A DNA stretch of 64,000 bases, from assembly GCA_003217735.2 (NCBI GenBank), contig CP031585.1, positions 124,001 through 188,000 on the forward strand. Reading direction: 5' to 3'. This document shows, piece after piece, positions 32,247 through 42,698 of the stretch. The translations under genes and the position numbers were made by a program. The notes beneath the pieces were generated by a model. That model saw only the letters and a program-made list of their open reading frames with translations. It ran no database searches and had not been told where the DNA came from. This stretch comes from Marinibacterium anthonyi. GTDB taxonomy: Bacteria; Pseudomonadota; Alphaproteobacteria; Rhodobacterales; Rhodobacteraceae. Numbering within the stretch: position 1 is the stretch's first letter; each line of letters begins with the position of its first letter.

Positions 32247-34499
32247 TTACGGCTTGCGACGGGGCGGGGTGTTGCCGCCCTTCTGGAAGTTGGCCTTGGT
32301 GCGGGGCTTGCGCGCCGGGGTCTTGCCCGGGGGCGTGAACCGCTTGGAACTGTCGCGCGCATCGGCCGAAGACGCGGCCGGCTTGCGGGCCGGTTTGGCT
32401 GCGGACGGGCCTGCGGAATGGGCGGCGGGTTTGCCGGTGGGCTTGCCGGCCGGTTTGCCAGCGGGCTTACCTGTGGGCTTCCCTGCGGGGCGGGGGCCGG
32501 ACTTGAAATCCGGTTTGCCAGCCTTGTAGTCCGGTTTGCCGCCCTTGAAGTCAGACTTGCCGGATTTGAAATCCGGCTTGCCAGTTTTTGGCCCGGTTTT
32601 TGGCCCCGTCTTAGGCCCGGACTTTGCCCCGGATTTTGCATTAAACTTCGCGGGCTTGTCCTTGGGGCGGAACCTTGTGTGCGCCTCGTTCGGGAAATCG
32701 GGGCGTTCGGCGGCGTCCGGCGCGGAGACGGACGGGTCGGTGTCGCGGGTGTCGCGGGGCGCGGCACTGGCGGGGGCATCCCGACGGGGCGCGCGGTCGG
32801 GTTTTGCCATTGCCGGACCGCGATCGCGATCGCGATCGGGGCGACGTTCGGGACGACGTTCGGGACGGCGGTCCGGTCCACGATCCCCACGATCCCCACG
32901 ATCGGGGCCGCGCGACGGCGCGATGACCGGCGGGCTGTCGAGCAGGCGGGCGGTCACGCCTTCTTCGAGGCTGCCATCGGGGCCCAGGTTGGACTGGAAG
33001 CCCTGGACGCTGGCTTCGGACAGTTCGACGTAGGTTTCGGAATCCTGCACGCGGATCGCGCCGATGGCGGACTTGTCGATATTGCCCGCGCGGCACAGCA
33101 ACGGCAGCAGCCAGCGTGCTTCGGCGCGGTCATTGCGGCCGACCGACAGGGCGAACCAGCGCGACGGCCCAAAGGCGGCCTTTTCGCGCACGGCCGGTTT
33201 CGAATCGGGGGGCAGCAGTTCCTCGGGCGCGGAATGGCGCGACTGGTACAGCCGCAGGTAGGCGGCGGCGATGACCTGGGGATCGTGGCGGGCCAGCAGC
33301 TTTTCGGCAAAGGCGGCCTGGTCCTCGGTCACGGGTTCGTCCCAGGCGGGATCGGTCAGCAGCCGGTCTTCGTCCTTGCGCAGGATGTCGTCGGCGGAGG
33401 GCGCGGTGGTCCATTCGGCCTGGATCTTGGCCCAGCCCAGCAGGCGTTCGGCCTTTTTCGCGGCCTTGGGGCCGACGATCAGCGCGGAAATCCCCTTGCG
33501 CCCGGCGCGGCCCGTCCGGCCGGAACGGTGCAGCAGGCTTTCGGTGTTGGTGGGCAGGTCGGCGTGGATGACCAGCGTCAGGTTCGGCAGGTCGATGCCG
33601 CGCGCGGCGACATCGGTGGCCACGCAGACCCGCGCGCGGCCGTCGCGCATCGCCTGCAGCGCATGGGTGCGTTCGGTCTGAGACAATTCGCCCGACAGGA
33701 TCACGGTGTTGATGCCGCGATTGGCCAGGCGCGCGGCCAGGTGGTTCACGGCGGCGCGGGTGTTGGCGAAGACGATGGCCGACTGGTCATCGTGATACCG
33801 CAGCAGGTTGAAGATGGCGTGATCGCTGTTTGAGGCCGCGACGCGCACCGCCTGGTAGGAGATATCGGCGTGCTGGTCAGAGCTGCTGACCGTGTTGATC
33901 CGCTGGGCGTCGCGCTGGAACTGCTGGGCCAGCGTGGCGATCATCGGCGGGACGGTGGCGGAGAACAGCAGCGTGCGCCGGTCCTCGGGCGCCTCGCCCA
34001 GCATGAATTCCAGATCCTCGCGGAAGCCCAGGTCAAGCATCTCGTCGGCTTCGTCCAGCACCACGGCGCGGATCGCCGACAGGTCCAGCGAGCCGCGTTC
34101 GATGTGATCGCGCAGGCGGCCCGGCGTGCCGACGACGATATGCGCGCCGCGTTCCAGCGACCGGCGTTCGGTGCGCATGTCCATGCCGCCCACGCAGGAC
34201 GTCACCTGCGCGCCGGTCTTGGCATACAGCCAGGTGAGTTCGCGCATGACCTGGAAGGCCAGTTCGCGGGTCGGCGCCACGACCAGGGCCAGCGGGGCCG
34301 CGGCGGGGCCAAAGCGGGCGTCATCCCCCAGCAGCGTCGGCGCGATGGCCAGGCCGAAGCCCACGGTCTTGCCCGATCCGGTCTGGGCCGAGACCAGCAG
34401 ATCCGAGGAGGCGAGTTCGGGGGCGCTCACCGCCTCTTGGACGGGGGTGAGAGTGTCGTACCCGCGCTCGGCAAGCGCCTCGGACAAGGGGGTGATCAT
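32247..34499 (-). CDS. DEAD-box RNA helicase with repetitive basic tail
   Basis: 750-residue ATP-dependent RNA helicase. The core covers about 1-375: Q motif YDTLTPVQEAV, motif I AQTGSGKT near 38, DEAD in VVLDEADEMLDLG near 150, SATV near 180, and HRSGRTGRAGRKG near 330. A DbpA-type RNA-binding domain follows (about 450-525, LPLLCRAGNIDKSAIGAIRV). The last 220 residues are low-complexity: RGDRGDRGPDRRPERRPERR, then repeats of Gly-Lys-Pro, Asp-Phe-Lys-Ser and Pro-Lys-Thr-Gly. Start 34499 (MITPLSEALAERGYDTL) fits the family; an in-frame GTG at 34559 adds 20 residues. Probably a cold-shock or ribosome-assembly helicase. Confidence 0.9.
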   Translation of the reverse strand: MITPLSEALAERGYDTLTPVQEAVSAPELASSDLLVSAQTGSGKTVGFGLAIAPTLLGDDARFGPAAAPLALVVAPTRELAFQVMRELTWLYAKTGAQVTSCVGGMDMRTERRSLERGAHIVVGTPGRLRDHIERGSLDLSAIRAVVLDEADEMLDLGFREDLEFMLGEAPEDRRTLLFSATVPPMIATLAQQFQRDAQRINTVSSSDQHADISYQAVRVAASNSDHAIFNLLRYHDDQSAIVFANTRAAVNHLAARLANRGINTVILSGELSQTERTHALQAMRDGRARVCVATDVAARGIDLPNLTLVIHADLPTNTESLLHRSGRTGRAGRKGISALIVGPKAAKKAERLLGWAKIQAEWTTAPSADDILRKDEDRLLTDPAWDEPVTEDQAAFAEKLLARHDPQVIAAAYLRLYQSRHSAPEELLPPDSKPAVREKAAFGPSRWFALSVGRNDRAEARWLLPLLCRAGNIDKSAIGAIRVQDSETYVELSEASVQGFQSNLGPDGSLEEGVTARLLDSPPVIAPSRGPDRGDRGDRGPDRRPERRPERRPDRDRDRGPAMAKPDRAPRRDAPASAAPRDTRDTDPSVSAPDAAERPDFPNEAHTRFRPKDKPAKFNAKSGAKSGPKTGPKTGPKTGKPDFKSGKSDFKGGKPDYKAGKPDFKSGPRPAGKPTGKPAGKPAGKPTGKPAAHSAGPSAAKPARKPAASSADARDSSKRFTPPGKTPARKPRTKANFQKGGNTPPRRKP

Positions 34500-34631
34500 A
34501 ACGGTCGGGATCCATGAACTGACGGAAGATTGGGACCGTGGGCAAAGGTCTGGCCACACGGAAGAGGCGCTTCTAACGAAAGTTGCGGTGGAAGTATATG
34601 GCCAATTTGCAACCGCGCCAATGCTCGTGTG

Positions 34632-35548
<917 letters not shown>

Positions 35549-35587
35549 CTTGGTGCTAATCGCTTCGGTCCCGTCTGGCAACAGCCG

Positions 35588-36259
35588 TCAGGCCTGGGGC
35601 GGGATGGCCGAAAGGTGGTCGTAGAACAGTTTGCCGTCGGTGAGGTTGTGCGCCTCGGCAATGTCTCCGGCGGCATCGACGTCGCCGCTCATGATCACGC
35701 GGGCGATGTCCTTGTGCTGGCGGGTGGTGATGTCGATTTCCGCGATCAGGCGGTCGATGGCGACGATGTACATGCGGATCTGGGGTTCGATCAGCGCGTA
35801 TTGCGCGATCAGGCGCTTGTTTTCGGACAGGTTCACCAGCTGCTTGTGAAACTGGAAATCGGCTTCGGATATCTTGACCCAGTCGCCGGTTTCGCAGGTG
35901 CGCAACAGGCCCGCCAGCGCCTTTTCGATCCGGGCGCGCATCGGGTCGTCCATGCGTTCGGCGATGATCCGCGCGGCCAGCCGTTCATGGGCGGACCGCA
36001 GCGTGTACAATTCCCACACGTCGGCGGCCGACAGGGTCAGAACGGTCCACCCCGCATAGCGTTTCAGCACGGTCAGACCTTCGGCCGCCAGTTGCTGCAA
36101 GGCGCTGCGGACGGTGGCGCGCGAGACGGCCATGCTTTCGGACAGTTCCAGTTCGGTGATCCGGCTGCCCTGTTCGATCCGGCCCGCGATGATCGCCTCG
36201 CGCAGGGTGTTCAGGGCCTGGACGTCGGCCGGGACTTTCTTGACCTTGGCAAGTTTCAT
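35588..36259 (-). CDS. GntR-family regulator, FCD subfamily
   Basis: 223-residue GntR/FadR-like regulator. The winged helix is LREAIIAGRIEQGSRITELE near residue 19, then LSESMAVSRATVRSALQQLA; the all-helical FCD effector domain follows (LYTLRSAHERLAARIIAERM near 85, ADFQFHKQLVNLSENKRLI near 133, with the acidic and His residues of the metal site). It lies divergent from the D-amino-acid-oxidase-like gene. The 20-bp operator-like site between them (36398-36417) recurs upstream of the ABC operon at 44621-44640, so it probably controls both. Ligand unknown, likely a small carboxylate or amino acid. Confidence 0.85.
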   Translation of the reverse strand: MKLAKVKKVPADVQALNTLREAIIAGRIEQGSRITELELSESMAVSRATVRSALQQLAAEGLTVLKRYAGWTVLTLSAADVWELYTLRSAHERLAARIIAERMDDPMRARIEKALAGLLRTCETGDWVKISEADFQFHKQLVNLSENKRLIAQYALIEPQIRMYIVAIDRLIAEIDITTRQHKDIARVIMSGDVDAAGDIAEAHNLTDGKLFYDHLSAIPPQA

Positions 36260-36397
36260 GGGCTGCTGTCGGGTCCTTTCCGGGCGGTGCGGGGGCGGCA
36301 TGGGGCTGGCCGCCATGGGCGGCTGGCGCGGGTCGATCCTGGCCCGGACATGCGCGATGATGCAACAGATGCGGTACAGGCGGGCGCCGGAAATGTC

Positions 36398-36417
36398 AAA
36401 TCGTCGATGGTCGACCA
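36398..36417. promoter_or_regulatory. FCD/GntR operator, copy 1
   Basis: AAATCGTCGATGGTCGACCA, ending in the palindrome TGGTCGACCA (36408-36417). It matches 44621-44640 at 19 of 20 bases. TGGTC-GACCA is the kind of site FadR-like GntR proteins bind. It lies between the divergent regulator and oxidase genes. Confidence 0.65.
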
Positions 36418-36498
36418 AAGACAAGTTGCGCGCCCTGTCAAAAGGGGCAAGGTGCGCCCGGAACTGAAAAACCGGAACCTGGAAAAGGAGAGGGTGCC

Positions 36499-37761
36499 GT
36501 GACGGACAAGCTGGGGCAACGGATCGCGGTGATCGGGGCGGGGGTCGTGGGGCTTTCGTGCGCGCTGTGGCTGCAGAAATCGGGGCATCGGGTGACGCTG
36601 TTCGATCCGCAGATGCCCGACAGCCCCGAGGCGGCGCAGGCGGCCTGCAGTTTCGGCAATGCCTGCACGATCGCGTTGGGCGCCTGCCTGCCGGTGGCAA
36701 GCCCCGGCATTCACTGGCAGGTGCCGGGGATGTTGATGGACCGGAAAGGGCCGTTGTCGATCTACTGGCGCGACCTGCCGGAGCTGACGCCCTGGCTGCT
36801 GTCGTTCCTGGGCGCCAGCCGGGCCGCGGAACACGATCGGATCACCGCCGTTCTGGGCGAGATGATGCGCCATGCCGAGGCGGGGCATGGGCCCTTGTTC
36901 GAGGAGGCGGGCGCGCAGGATCTGATCCGGCGCAGCGGGTGCCTGTACCTGTACCGCGACGAGGCGGAGTTTCGGGCCGCAAAAGGGGGGATCGACCTGC
37001 GGGAGCGGGAGGGCGTGAAGATGTCGATCCTGGACGCCGGGCAGATCCGCGAAAGGGAGCCGCACCTGGCGCCGATGTACCACAAGGGTCTGGTGTTCGA
37101 GGACGCGTATTTCCTGGACGATCCGTATCAATATGTCCGGCGGTTGCACCATGCGGTGATGGGCCGGGGGGCCGAGGGCATCGCGCGTCACGTGGGCGGG
37201 ATCCGGTCCGCGCCCGAAGGCGTGCTGGTGCTGGCGGGCGAGGAAGAATGGCTGTTCGACCGGGTGGTGGTGGCCGGCGGGGCGTGGTCGCGGGACCTGG
37301 CCGCGCAGGTGGGCGACCGGGTTCGGCTGAACACCGAACGCGGCTATCACGTGCTGTTTGACGCGCAACCGGGCCTGTTGTCGGGGCCGACGTGTTATCC
37401 GGGCGCCGGGTTCTACATGACCTCGCTGGGCGAAGGGCTGCGTGCGGCCGGGACCGTTGAACTGGGCGGGCTGGGGCGGCCGATGCGCCCCGCACGCACG
37501 CAGGTGATCGAGGAACGGACGCGCGTGTTCCTGCCATCGGTCGGCGAGGTGAAGCGGGAATGGCTGGGGTTCCGGCCCTCGACGCCGGATTCGCTGCCCG
37601 TGATCGGGCCAAGCCCCACGGACAGCCGGGTGCTTTATGCCTTCGGGCACGGGCATGTGGGGCTGACGCTGGCCGGGCTGACCGGCCAGCTGATCGCCGA
37701 AGTGGTCGACGGGCGGGACACGACGATCGGGCTGAACCCGCTGCGGGCCGATCGCTGGTAG
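36499..37761 (+). CDS. FAD-dependent oxidoreductase (DadA/DAO-like)
   Basis: 420-residue flavoprotein of the D-amino-acid oxidase/dehydrogenase superfamily. The Rossmann motif IAVIGAGVVGLSCALWLQKS starts at residue 9, VVVAGGAWSRDLAAQVGDRV near 255 and the C-terminal GFRPSTPDSLPVIGPS and YAFGHGHVGLTLAGLTGQL complete FAD binding, as in DadA. It likely oxidises a D-amino acid or an N-methylated amino acid. The start is GTG at 36499 after AAAGGAG. It sits between the FCD regulator and the convergent ABC/aldolase operon, whose stop is adjacent (37761/37762), so it probably belongs to the same pathway. Confidence 0.85.
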   Translation: MTDKLGQRIAVIGAGVVGLSCALWLQKSGHRVTLFDPQMPDSPEAAQAACSFGNACTIALGACLPVASPGIHWQVPGMLMDRKGPLSIYWRDLPELTPWLLSFLGASRAAEHDRITAVLGEMMRHAEAGHGPLFEEAGAQDLIRRSGCLYLYRDEAEFRAAKGGIDLREREGVKMSILDAGQIREREPHLAPMYHKGLVFEDAYFLDDPYQYVRRLHHAVMGRGAEGIARHVGGIRSAPEGVLVLAGEEEWLFDRVVVAGGAWSRDLAAQVGDRVRLNTERGYHVLFDAQPGLLSGPTCYPGAGFYMTSLGEGLRAAGTVELGGLGRPMRPARTQVIEERTRVFLPSVGEVKREWLGFRPSTPDSLPVIGPSPTDSRVLYAFGHGHVGLTLAGLTGQLIAEVVDGRDTTIGLNPLRADRW

Positions 37762-38523
37762 CTACTGCAGGTAATCCGACCCCTTGCGGTCCAGCGCGCG
37801 GCGGATGCTTTGCAGATGCGCCTTGGCCAGGCCCGATCCGACGCCCTGGGTCTGGTCATAGGTGGCCTGGGCCACGTCGGGCGACACCTGGACCAGCGGG
37901 CGGCCGGTGGATTCCGCGATCACCTGCGCCTCGCACGCGCGTTCGAGGTAATAGAGATCGTCCCAGGCTTGCGCGATGGTGTCGGCGATGACCATGACGC
38001 CATGGTTGCGCATGAAAACCACGTCGGCGTCGCCGATGGCGGCGGCGATGCGGTCGCCTTCGGAATGGTCCAGCGCCAGCCCGTTGTAATCGTCATCCAC
38101 CAGCGTCCGGCCATAGAAGCGCAGGGCGTTCTGGCCGGCCCATTTCAGCGGCGGCCCTTCGACCATGCTGAGCGCGGTGGCATAGGGCATGTGCGTATGG
38201 AACGCGACGCGGGCGCGCGGGACCAGCTTGTGCAGGCGGGAGTGGATGAAAAAGGCCGTGTCTTCGGGCGTGCCGTCACCCTGCAGGACGTTGCCGTCAT
38301 GGTCGCAGACCAGCAGGTCGGACGCGCGGATTTCCGAAAACGACAGGCCGAAGGGGTTGACGAGGAACAGATCCTCGCGCCCCGGAACGACGGCCGAGAA
38401 GTGGTTGCAGACGCCTTCGGACAGGCCCAGGTCGGCGGCGGCGCGGAAACAGGCGGCCAGGTCTTCGCGGGTCTGGCGCAGGGTCTCGGCGTCCGGCGTG
38501 AGGTTGGTGAACATGTCGGACAT
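37762..38523 (-). CDS. Class II aldolase/adducin-family protein
   Basis: 253-residue member of the class II aldolase/adducin family. SEGVCNHFSAVVPG near residue 35, RVAFHTHMPYATALSMVEGP near 100 (two zinc histidines) and FMRNHGVMVIADTIAQAWDD near 175 (third histidine) are all present. These zinc enzymes split or rearrange hydroxy-acids and sugar phosphates; some act as decarboxylases. It follows the HD gene by 3 bases in the ABC operon and meets the oxidase gene tail to tail. The substrate is not known; most likely a hydroxylated product made by the neighbouring enzymes. Confidence 0.85.
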   Translation of the reverse strand: MSDMFTNLTPDAETLRQTREDLAACFRAAADLGLSEGVCNHFSAVVPGREDLFLVNPFGLSFSEIRASDLLVCDHDGNVLQGDGTPEDTAFFIHSRLHKLVPRARVAFHTHMPYATALSMVEGPPLKWAGQNALRFYGRTLVDDDYNGLALDHSEGDRIAAAIGDADVVFMRNHGVMVIADTIAQAWDDLYYLERACEAQVIAESTGRPLVQVSPDVAQATYDQTQGVGSGLAKAHLQSIRRALDRKGSDYLQ

Positions 38524-38526
38524 CGC

Positions 38527-39132
38527 TCAGGCCCCGAGCGGGGGCAGGCCCACGACCTTGCCCTTTTGCAGGACGTCGTCGTCCCACGGTTTGCGGGCAA
38601 AGACCTGGTCGACGTAGGGGCGGAAGAATTCCAGCGGTTCGGACCCGTAATCGGGGTCGAACGAACTTTGGTCCCAGCGTTCGCAGAAATCGGCGCAGGT
38701 CTGGAAATAGGGGCTGTCGCGATAGGCGTCGCGGGTGTTGGGATCCCAATCCATGTGATGGGCGTAATAGACCATCTGGAAGGCGCCGTGGTGTTCGACG
38801 GTCCAGGCGCATTCGTCGCGCACGAAGGGGCGGATGATTTCGGCGGAAAACCGGTCGTGGTTCATCGGCGCCAGCGCGTCGCCGATGTCGTGCAGCAGGG
38901 TGGACACGATCCAGTCGATATCGGCGCCGTCGCGATGGGCGCGGGTGGCCGATTGCACCGAATGTTCCAGCCGGGTGATGCGGTAGCCGGGCAGGGTGTC
39001 GTGTTCCAGCTTGGCCAGTTCCGCCATCAGCCGGTCCGAGACCTTGCCGGCATATTCAAGCTCTTTCCGGCGCAGCAGCTGGTAATCTTCGCGCGTGCCG
39101 TCTTTCATCTGTGTGAAGCTGACGATGTCCAT
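38527..39132 (-). CDS. HD-domain protein, PhnZ/MIOX-like oxygenase candidate
   Basis: 201-residue HD-domain protein. Possible metal ligands are seen in order: RITRLEHSVQSATRAH near residue 54, STLLHDIGDALAPMNHDRF near 80, WTVEHHGAFQMVYYAHHM near 112 and FDPDYGSEPLEFFRPYV near 155. This set and spacing are as in the small HD oxygenases (PhnZ, TmpB and the myo-inositol oxygenase fold) rather than in HD phosphohydrolases. If so, it would use a di-iron centre and O2 to cleave or oxidise a C-C or C-N bond. Start 39132 is preferred over GTG 39141. No phosphonate genes are near, so the substrate must differ. Confidence 0.7.
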   Translation of the reverse strand: MDIVSFTQMKDGTREDYQLLRRKELEYAGKVSDRLMAELAKLEHDTLPGYRITRLEHSVQSATRAHRDGADIDWIVSTLLHDIGDALAPMNHDRFSAEIIRPFVRDECAWTVEHHGAFQMVYYAHHMDWDPNTRDAYRDSPYFQTCADFCERWDQSSFDPDYGSEPLEFFRPYVDQVFARKPWDDDVLQKGKVVGLPPLGA

Positions 39133-39192
39133 TTCTTTCACCTTGGGTCTTTGGATGTTGCCCGGACGGGGCCGGGGGTGTCCGTTGCGGTT

Positions 39193-40794
39193 TCAGGCGC
39201 TTTCGCGCAGCCGGTCTTCCAGCCACCCGACCCGCATTTCCGGGACCGAGCGCAAAAGCGTTTTCGTGTATTGCGCGCGCGGGGCGGTGAGGATTTGCGT
39301 GGCAGGTCCCTGTTCGACCACCTCGCCGCGCTGCATCACCGCCACGTCATGGGCCACGGCCTTCACCGCGTTGAAATCGTGCGAGATGAAGAGGTAGGCG
39401 ATGTTCCGTTCCCGCTGCACGTCGCGCAGCAGCTTGATGATGCCTTCGGCGACCAGCTGGTCGAGCGCCGATGTGACTTCGTCCAGGACGATGCAATCGG
39501 GGGACCCGACCAGCGCGCGGGCGAGGCAGACGCGCTGTTTCTGGCCGCCCGACAGCTGCGCCGGATAGCGGTCGGCGATGGAACGGGGCAGTTCGACGAG
39601 GTCGAGGATTTCGGCCATGCGCGCGTCGCGGTCGCGGGGGGCGATGGTGCGGTCGCGGGCCAGCTGGTGGCGGATCACGTCGCCGATCCGGCGCGCGGGG
39701 TTCAGCGCGGTGTCCGGCGACTGGTGGACCATCTGGATCTGGCGCAGGAGGTGGGGCGGGCGGTTGCGGAAGCTGCCCGCGATGGGGGCGCCGTGGAAAA
39801 GCACCTGGCCCTGGGTGGCGGATTGCAGGCCCACCACGACGCGGCCCAGCGTTGTCTTGCCGGATCCGGATTCGCCAATGATGCCAAGGGTTTTTCCCGG
39901 CGATACGGCGAGTGTGGCGGCATCGACGGCGGTCATGGTGCCGTATGTCACGGTGAGGTTTTCCACCTTCAGCACCGGGGCGGCGTCGGGTTTTGGCGCC
40001 GGGGTTTCGATGTTCTTCACCGCCCAGAGAGAGCGGGTGTAGTCCTCCTTCGGGGTCTCCATGATCTGCTGCGTGGTGCCCAGTTCCACCAGCCGGCCGG
40101 ACTTCAGCACCATGATGCGGTCGGCCATCTGCGCGACGACAGCCAGATCGTGCGAGATATAGACGGCGGCGGTGTTCAGGCGGCGGACGGTGTCCTTTAC
40201 TGCGGCTAGGAAATCGATCTGGGTGGAGACGTCGAGCGCCGTTGTCGGTTCGTCGAAGACGATGAAGTCGGGCGCGCCGGCCAGCGACATGGCGGTCATC
40301 GTGCGCTGCAATTGCCCGCCCGAGACCTGGTGGGGGAAGCGGCTGCCGAACCGGTCGGGGTCTGGCAGGCGCAGGGCGGAGAAAAGGCCGCGCACCTGTG
40401 TTTCCACCTCGCCCCGCGTGGCCTGGCGGCGCAATACGGGGCCTTCGGTGATCTGGCGCATCAGGCGGTGCGCCGGGTTGAAGGCCGCCGCCGCCGATTG
40501 CGCGACATAGCCGCCGACCGGCCCCCAGATGCGGCGCATGTCGTGATAGGGCGCGCCGATCACCTCGCGCCCGGCGATGCGGATCGATCCGCCGGCAAGG
40601 CGGCATCCGTCGCGGGTATAGCCCAGCGTGGCAAGGCCCAGGGTGGATTTCCCGGCGCCGGATTCGCCGACGAGGCCAAGGATTTCGCCCCGGTTCAGCG
40701 TCAGGCTGACGCTGTCGACCACGGTCATGTCGCGGCCATGGCTGCGGGCGCGGATGGTCAGGTCGGTGATTTGCACAAGTGGCGTGTCAGGCAT
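39193..40794 (-). CDS. Peptide-type ABC transporter, fused dual ATPase
   Basis: 533-residue protein with two ABC ATPase domains in one chain (OppD-OppF fusion, as in GsiA/YejF). First domain: Walker A GLVGESGAGKST near 40, VSGGQLQRTMTAMSLA near 160, FIVFDEPTTALDV. Second: Walker A GIIGESGSGKTT near 310, LSGGQKQRVCLARALVG near 430, CIVLDEVTSALD, where a Val replaces the usual Pro after Asp-Glu. It powers the two permeases encoded just upstream and overlaps the nearer one by 8 bases. Substrates of the class include oligopeptides, opines and glutathione. Confidence 0.9.
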   Translation of the reverse strand: MPDTPLVQITDLTIRARSHGRDMTVVDSVSLTLNRGEILGLVGESGAGKSTLGLATLGYTRDGCRLAGGSIRIAGREVIGAPYHDMRRIWGPVGGYVAQSAAAAFNPAHRLMRQITEGPVLRRQATRGEVETQVRGLFSALRLPDPDRFGSRFPHQVSGGQLQRTMTAMSLAGAPDFIVFDEPTTALDVSTQIDFLAAVKDTVRRLNTAAVYISHDLAVVAQMADRIMVLKSGRLVELGTTQQIMETPKEDYTRSLWAVKNIETPAPKPDAAPVLKVENLTVTYGTMTAVDAATLAVSPGKTLGIIGESGSGKTTLGRVVVGLQSATQGQVLFHGAPIAGSFRNRPPHLLRQIQMVHQSPDTALNPARRIGDVIRHQLARDRTIAPRDRDARMAEILDLVELPRSIADRYPAQLSGGQKQRVCLARALVGSPDCIVLDEVTSALDQLVAEGIIKLLRDVQRERNIAYLFISHDFNAVKAVAHDVAVMQRGEVVEQGPATQILTAPRAQYTKTLLRSVPEMRVGWLEDRLRESA

Positions 40795-41659
40795 CGGTGT
40801 CTTCCATGGACGAGGCGGTCAGCCAGTCGACGACGATGTTCACCGACACGGCCAGCACGGCGATGGCGGCGGCGGGCAGCAGCGGCGTGATGACCCCGTA
40901 GGTGATCAGCGTCGCGTTCTCGCGCACCATGGACCCCCAATCGGCGGCGGGGGGCTGGACGCCGACGCCCAGGAACGACAGCGACGCGACCAGCAGGAAC
41001 ACCAGGCAGAATCGCAGGCCGAATTCGGCGGTCAGCAGGGTGCGCATGTTGGGCAGCGCCTCGCGCAGCATGATCCACAGTTCGGATTCCCCCTGGATCC
41101 GGGCGACTTCGATGTAATCCAGCGCCATGATGTCGGTGGCGGCGGCGCGGGCAAGGCGGGCGACCTTGAGCGCCTCCAAAAGCCCCAGGATGCAGATCAG
41201 CAGCGGGATCGAGGTGCCGAGGACGGCGATCAGGATCAGGGCGAAGATCAGCTGGGGGATGGCCAGGAAGATGTCGAGGAAGCGGGCGATGGCGATGTCG
41301 GTCCACCCGCCGCGCGCGGCGCTGAAAAGGCCAAGCGCGAAGCCCACGGTGATCGACACGCAGGTGGTGGCCAGCGCGATACCTATGGAGTTGCGGGCGC
41401 CATAGATCAGGCGGGACAGGAAATCGCGGCCCAGCTGGTCGGTGCCCAGAAGGAAGCGGGCCGAGAAGGGTTCGTACATCTCGCCTACGATGTCGGTTTC
41501 GCCGTAGGGCGCCAGCAGCGGGGCGAACAGGAAGACGAACAGGTAGAGCGCTACGATGATCAGCGCGCCACGGGTGGCCAGCGGCATGGTGCGCAACAGG
41601 GCAAGGCCGTTGGCGAGGGCGGGGAAGCGGGGCGCGGCGAGGGTCTGGGACTGGGTCAT
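40787..41659 (-). CDS. Peptide-type ABC permease (DppC/OppC-like)
   Basis: 290-residue inner-membrane permease with about six helices. LATRGALIIVALYLFVFLFA is the first helix, LLGTDQLGRDFLSRLIYGAR near residue 70 is the DppC-type hallmark, and the EAA loop ARIQGESELWIMLREALPN is near 190. It pairs with the DppB-like permease, whose stop it overlaps (ATGA), and its own 3' end overlaps the ATPase start. Confidence 0.9.
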   Translation of the reverse strand: MTQSQTLAAPRFPALANGLALLRTMPLATRGALIIVALYLFVFLFAPLLAPYGETDIVGEMYEPFSARFLLGTDQLGRDFLSRLIYGARNSIGIALATTCVSITVGFALGLFSAARGGWTDIAIARFLDIFLAIPQLIFALILIAVLGTSIPLLICILGLLEALKVARLARAAATDIMALDYIEVARIQGESELWIMLREALPNMRTLLTAEFGLRFCLVFLLVASLSFLGVGVQPPAADWGSMVRENATLITYGVITPLLPAAAIAVLAVSVNIVVDWLTASSMEDTDA

Positions 41660-42642
41660 GACGACGACCGGGGGTGCAGCAGGCGTGGGTTCGCGGCGAT
41701 GCCGATAAGGTCGGCCAGCAGGTTGCAGCCGATATAGACCACCGAGAAGATCAGCGCGCAGGCCTGGACCACGGGGATGTCGCGCTTGGTGACGGAATCC
41801 ACCATCATCTGGCCGACGCCCGGGTAGACAAAGACCACCTCGACCACGACGGCGCCGACGACCAGGTAGGCCATGTTCAGCGCGATCACCGCGACGATGG
41901 GCGCCCAGGCGTTGGGCAGCGCGTGCGTCAGGATGATGCGCAGGTTCGACAGGCCCTTGAGACGGGCGGTTTCGATATAGGCCGAACCGAGGATCGGCAT
42001 GACCGAGGCGCGGGTCATGCGGGCCATGTGGCCGACCACGGGGATGAACAGGGTAAAGGCGGGCAGGGCGCAGCGGGCCATGCGTTCGCCCAGGCCCATG
42101 TCGGCGGTGACATAGGACATGGCGTGGAAGATCGGGATCTGGATCGCGAGGGTGACGATCAGGATGTAGCTGACCAGGAATTCCGGCACCGAGATGGCCG
42201 AGATGCTGGCCATGGTGATCAGCCGGTCGACCGCGCCGCCCCGGCAGATGACGGCAAGGATGCCCAATGCGACGGCCACGGGAATGGCGAAGGCGGCGGC
42301 GAGACCGGCGAGGAACAGCGTGTTGAACAGCCGTTCGCCAAGCAGGGCCGCGACGCTGCGCGACTGGTCGATGGTGACCGACCCGATGGCGGTGAAGGAA
42401 TAGCCCAGATCGCCCGTCATGGCGCCCGAGATCCAGTGCCAGTAGCGCAGCAGGATCGGCTGATCCATCCCCAGCAGTTTGCGGAACGACGCGACGGTTT
42501 CCGGGGTGGCGGACTGGCCCAGCACATTCGATGCGAAATCGCCGGGCAGCAGCGAGACGCAGGCGAAGATGACCATGGACACCGCGATCACGGTCAGCAC
42601 GCCAAGGGCCAGTCTTTGCAGCAATAATCTTAGGAGTTTCAT
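41656..42642 (-). CDS. Peptide-type ABC permease (DppB/OppB-like)
   Basis: 328-residue inner-membrane permease with about six helices. The N-terminal LLLQRLALGVLTVIAVSMVI helix, DQPILLRYWHWISGAMTGDL near 60 and the EAA loop ARLKGLSNLRIILTHALPN near 210 are typical of DppB. It lies 56 bases after the binding-protein gene and overlaps the second permease. The ribosome site is weak. Confidence 0.9.
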   Translation of the reverse strand: MKLLRLLLQRLALGVLTVIAVSMVIFACVSLLPGDFASNVLGQSATPETVASFRKLLGMDQPILLRYWHWISGAMTGDLGYSFTAIGSVTIDQSRSVAALLGERLFNTLFLAGLAAAFAIPVAVALGILAVICRGGAVDRLITMASISAISVPEFLVSYILIVTLAIQIPIFHAMSYVTADMGLGERMARCALPAFTLFIPVVGHMARMTRASVMPILGSAYIETARLKGLSNLRIILTHALPNAWAPIVAVIALNMAYLVVGAVVVEVVFVYPGVGQMMVDSVTKRDIPVVQACALIFSVVYIGCNLLADLIGIAANPRLLHPRSSS

Positions 42643-42698
42643 ATGGGGGTCTTTCTGTGGGGTCGGGTGCGCCCCCCCGGGCAGGGGGCGCAGGTGGC

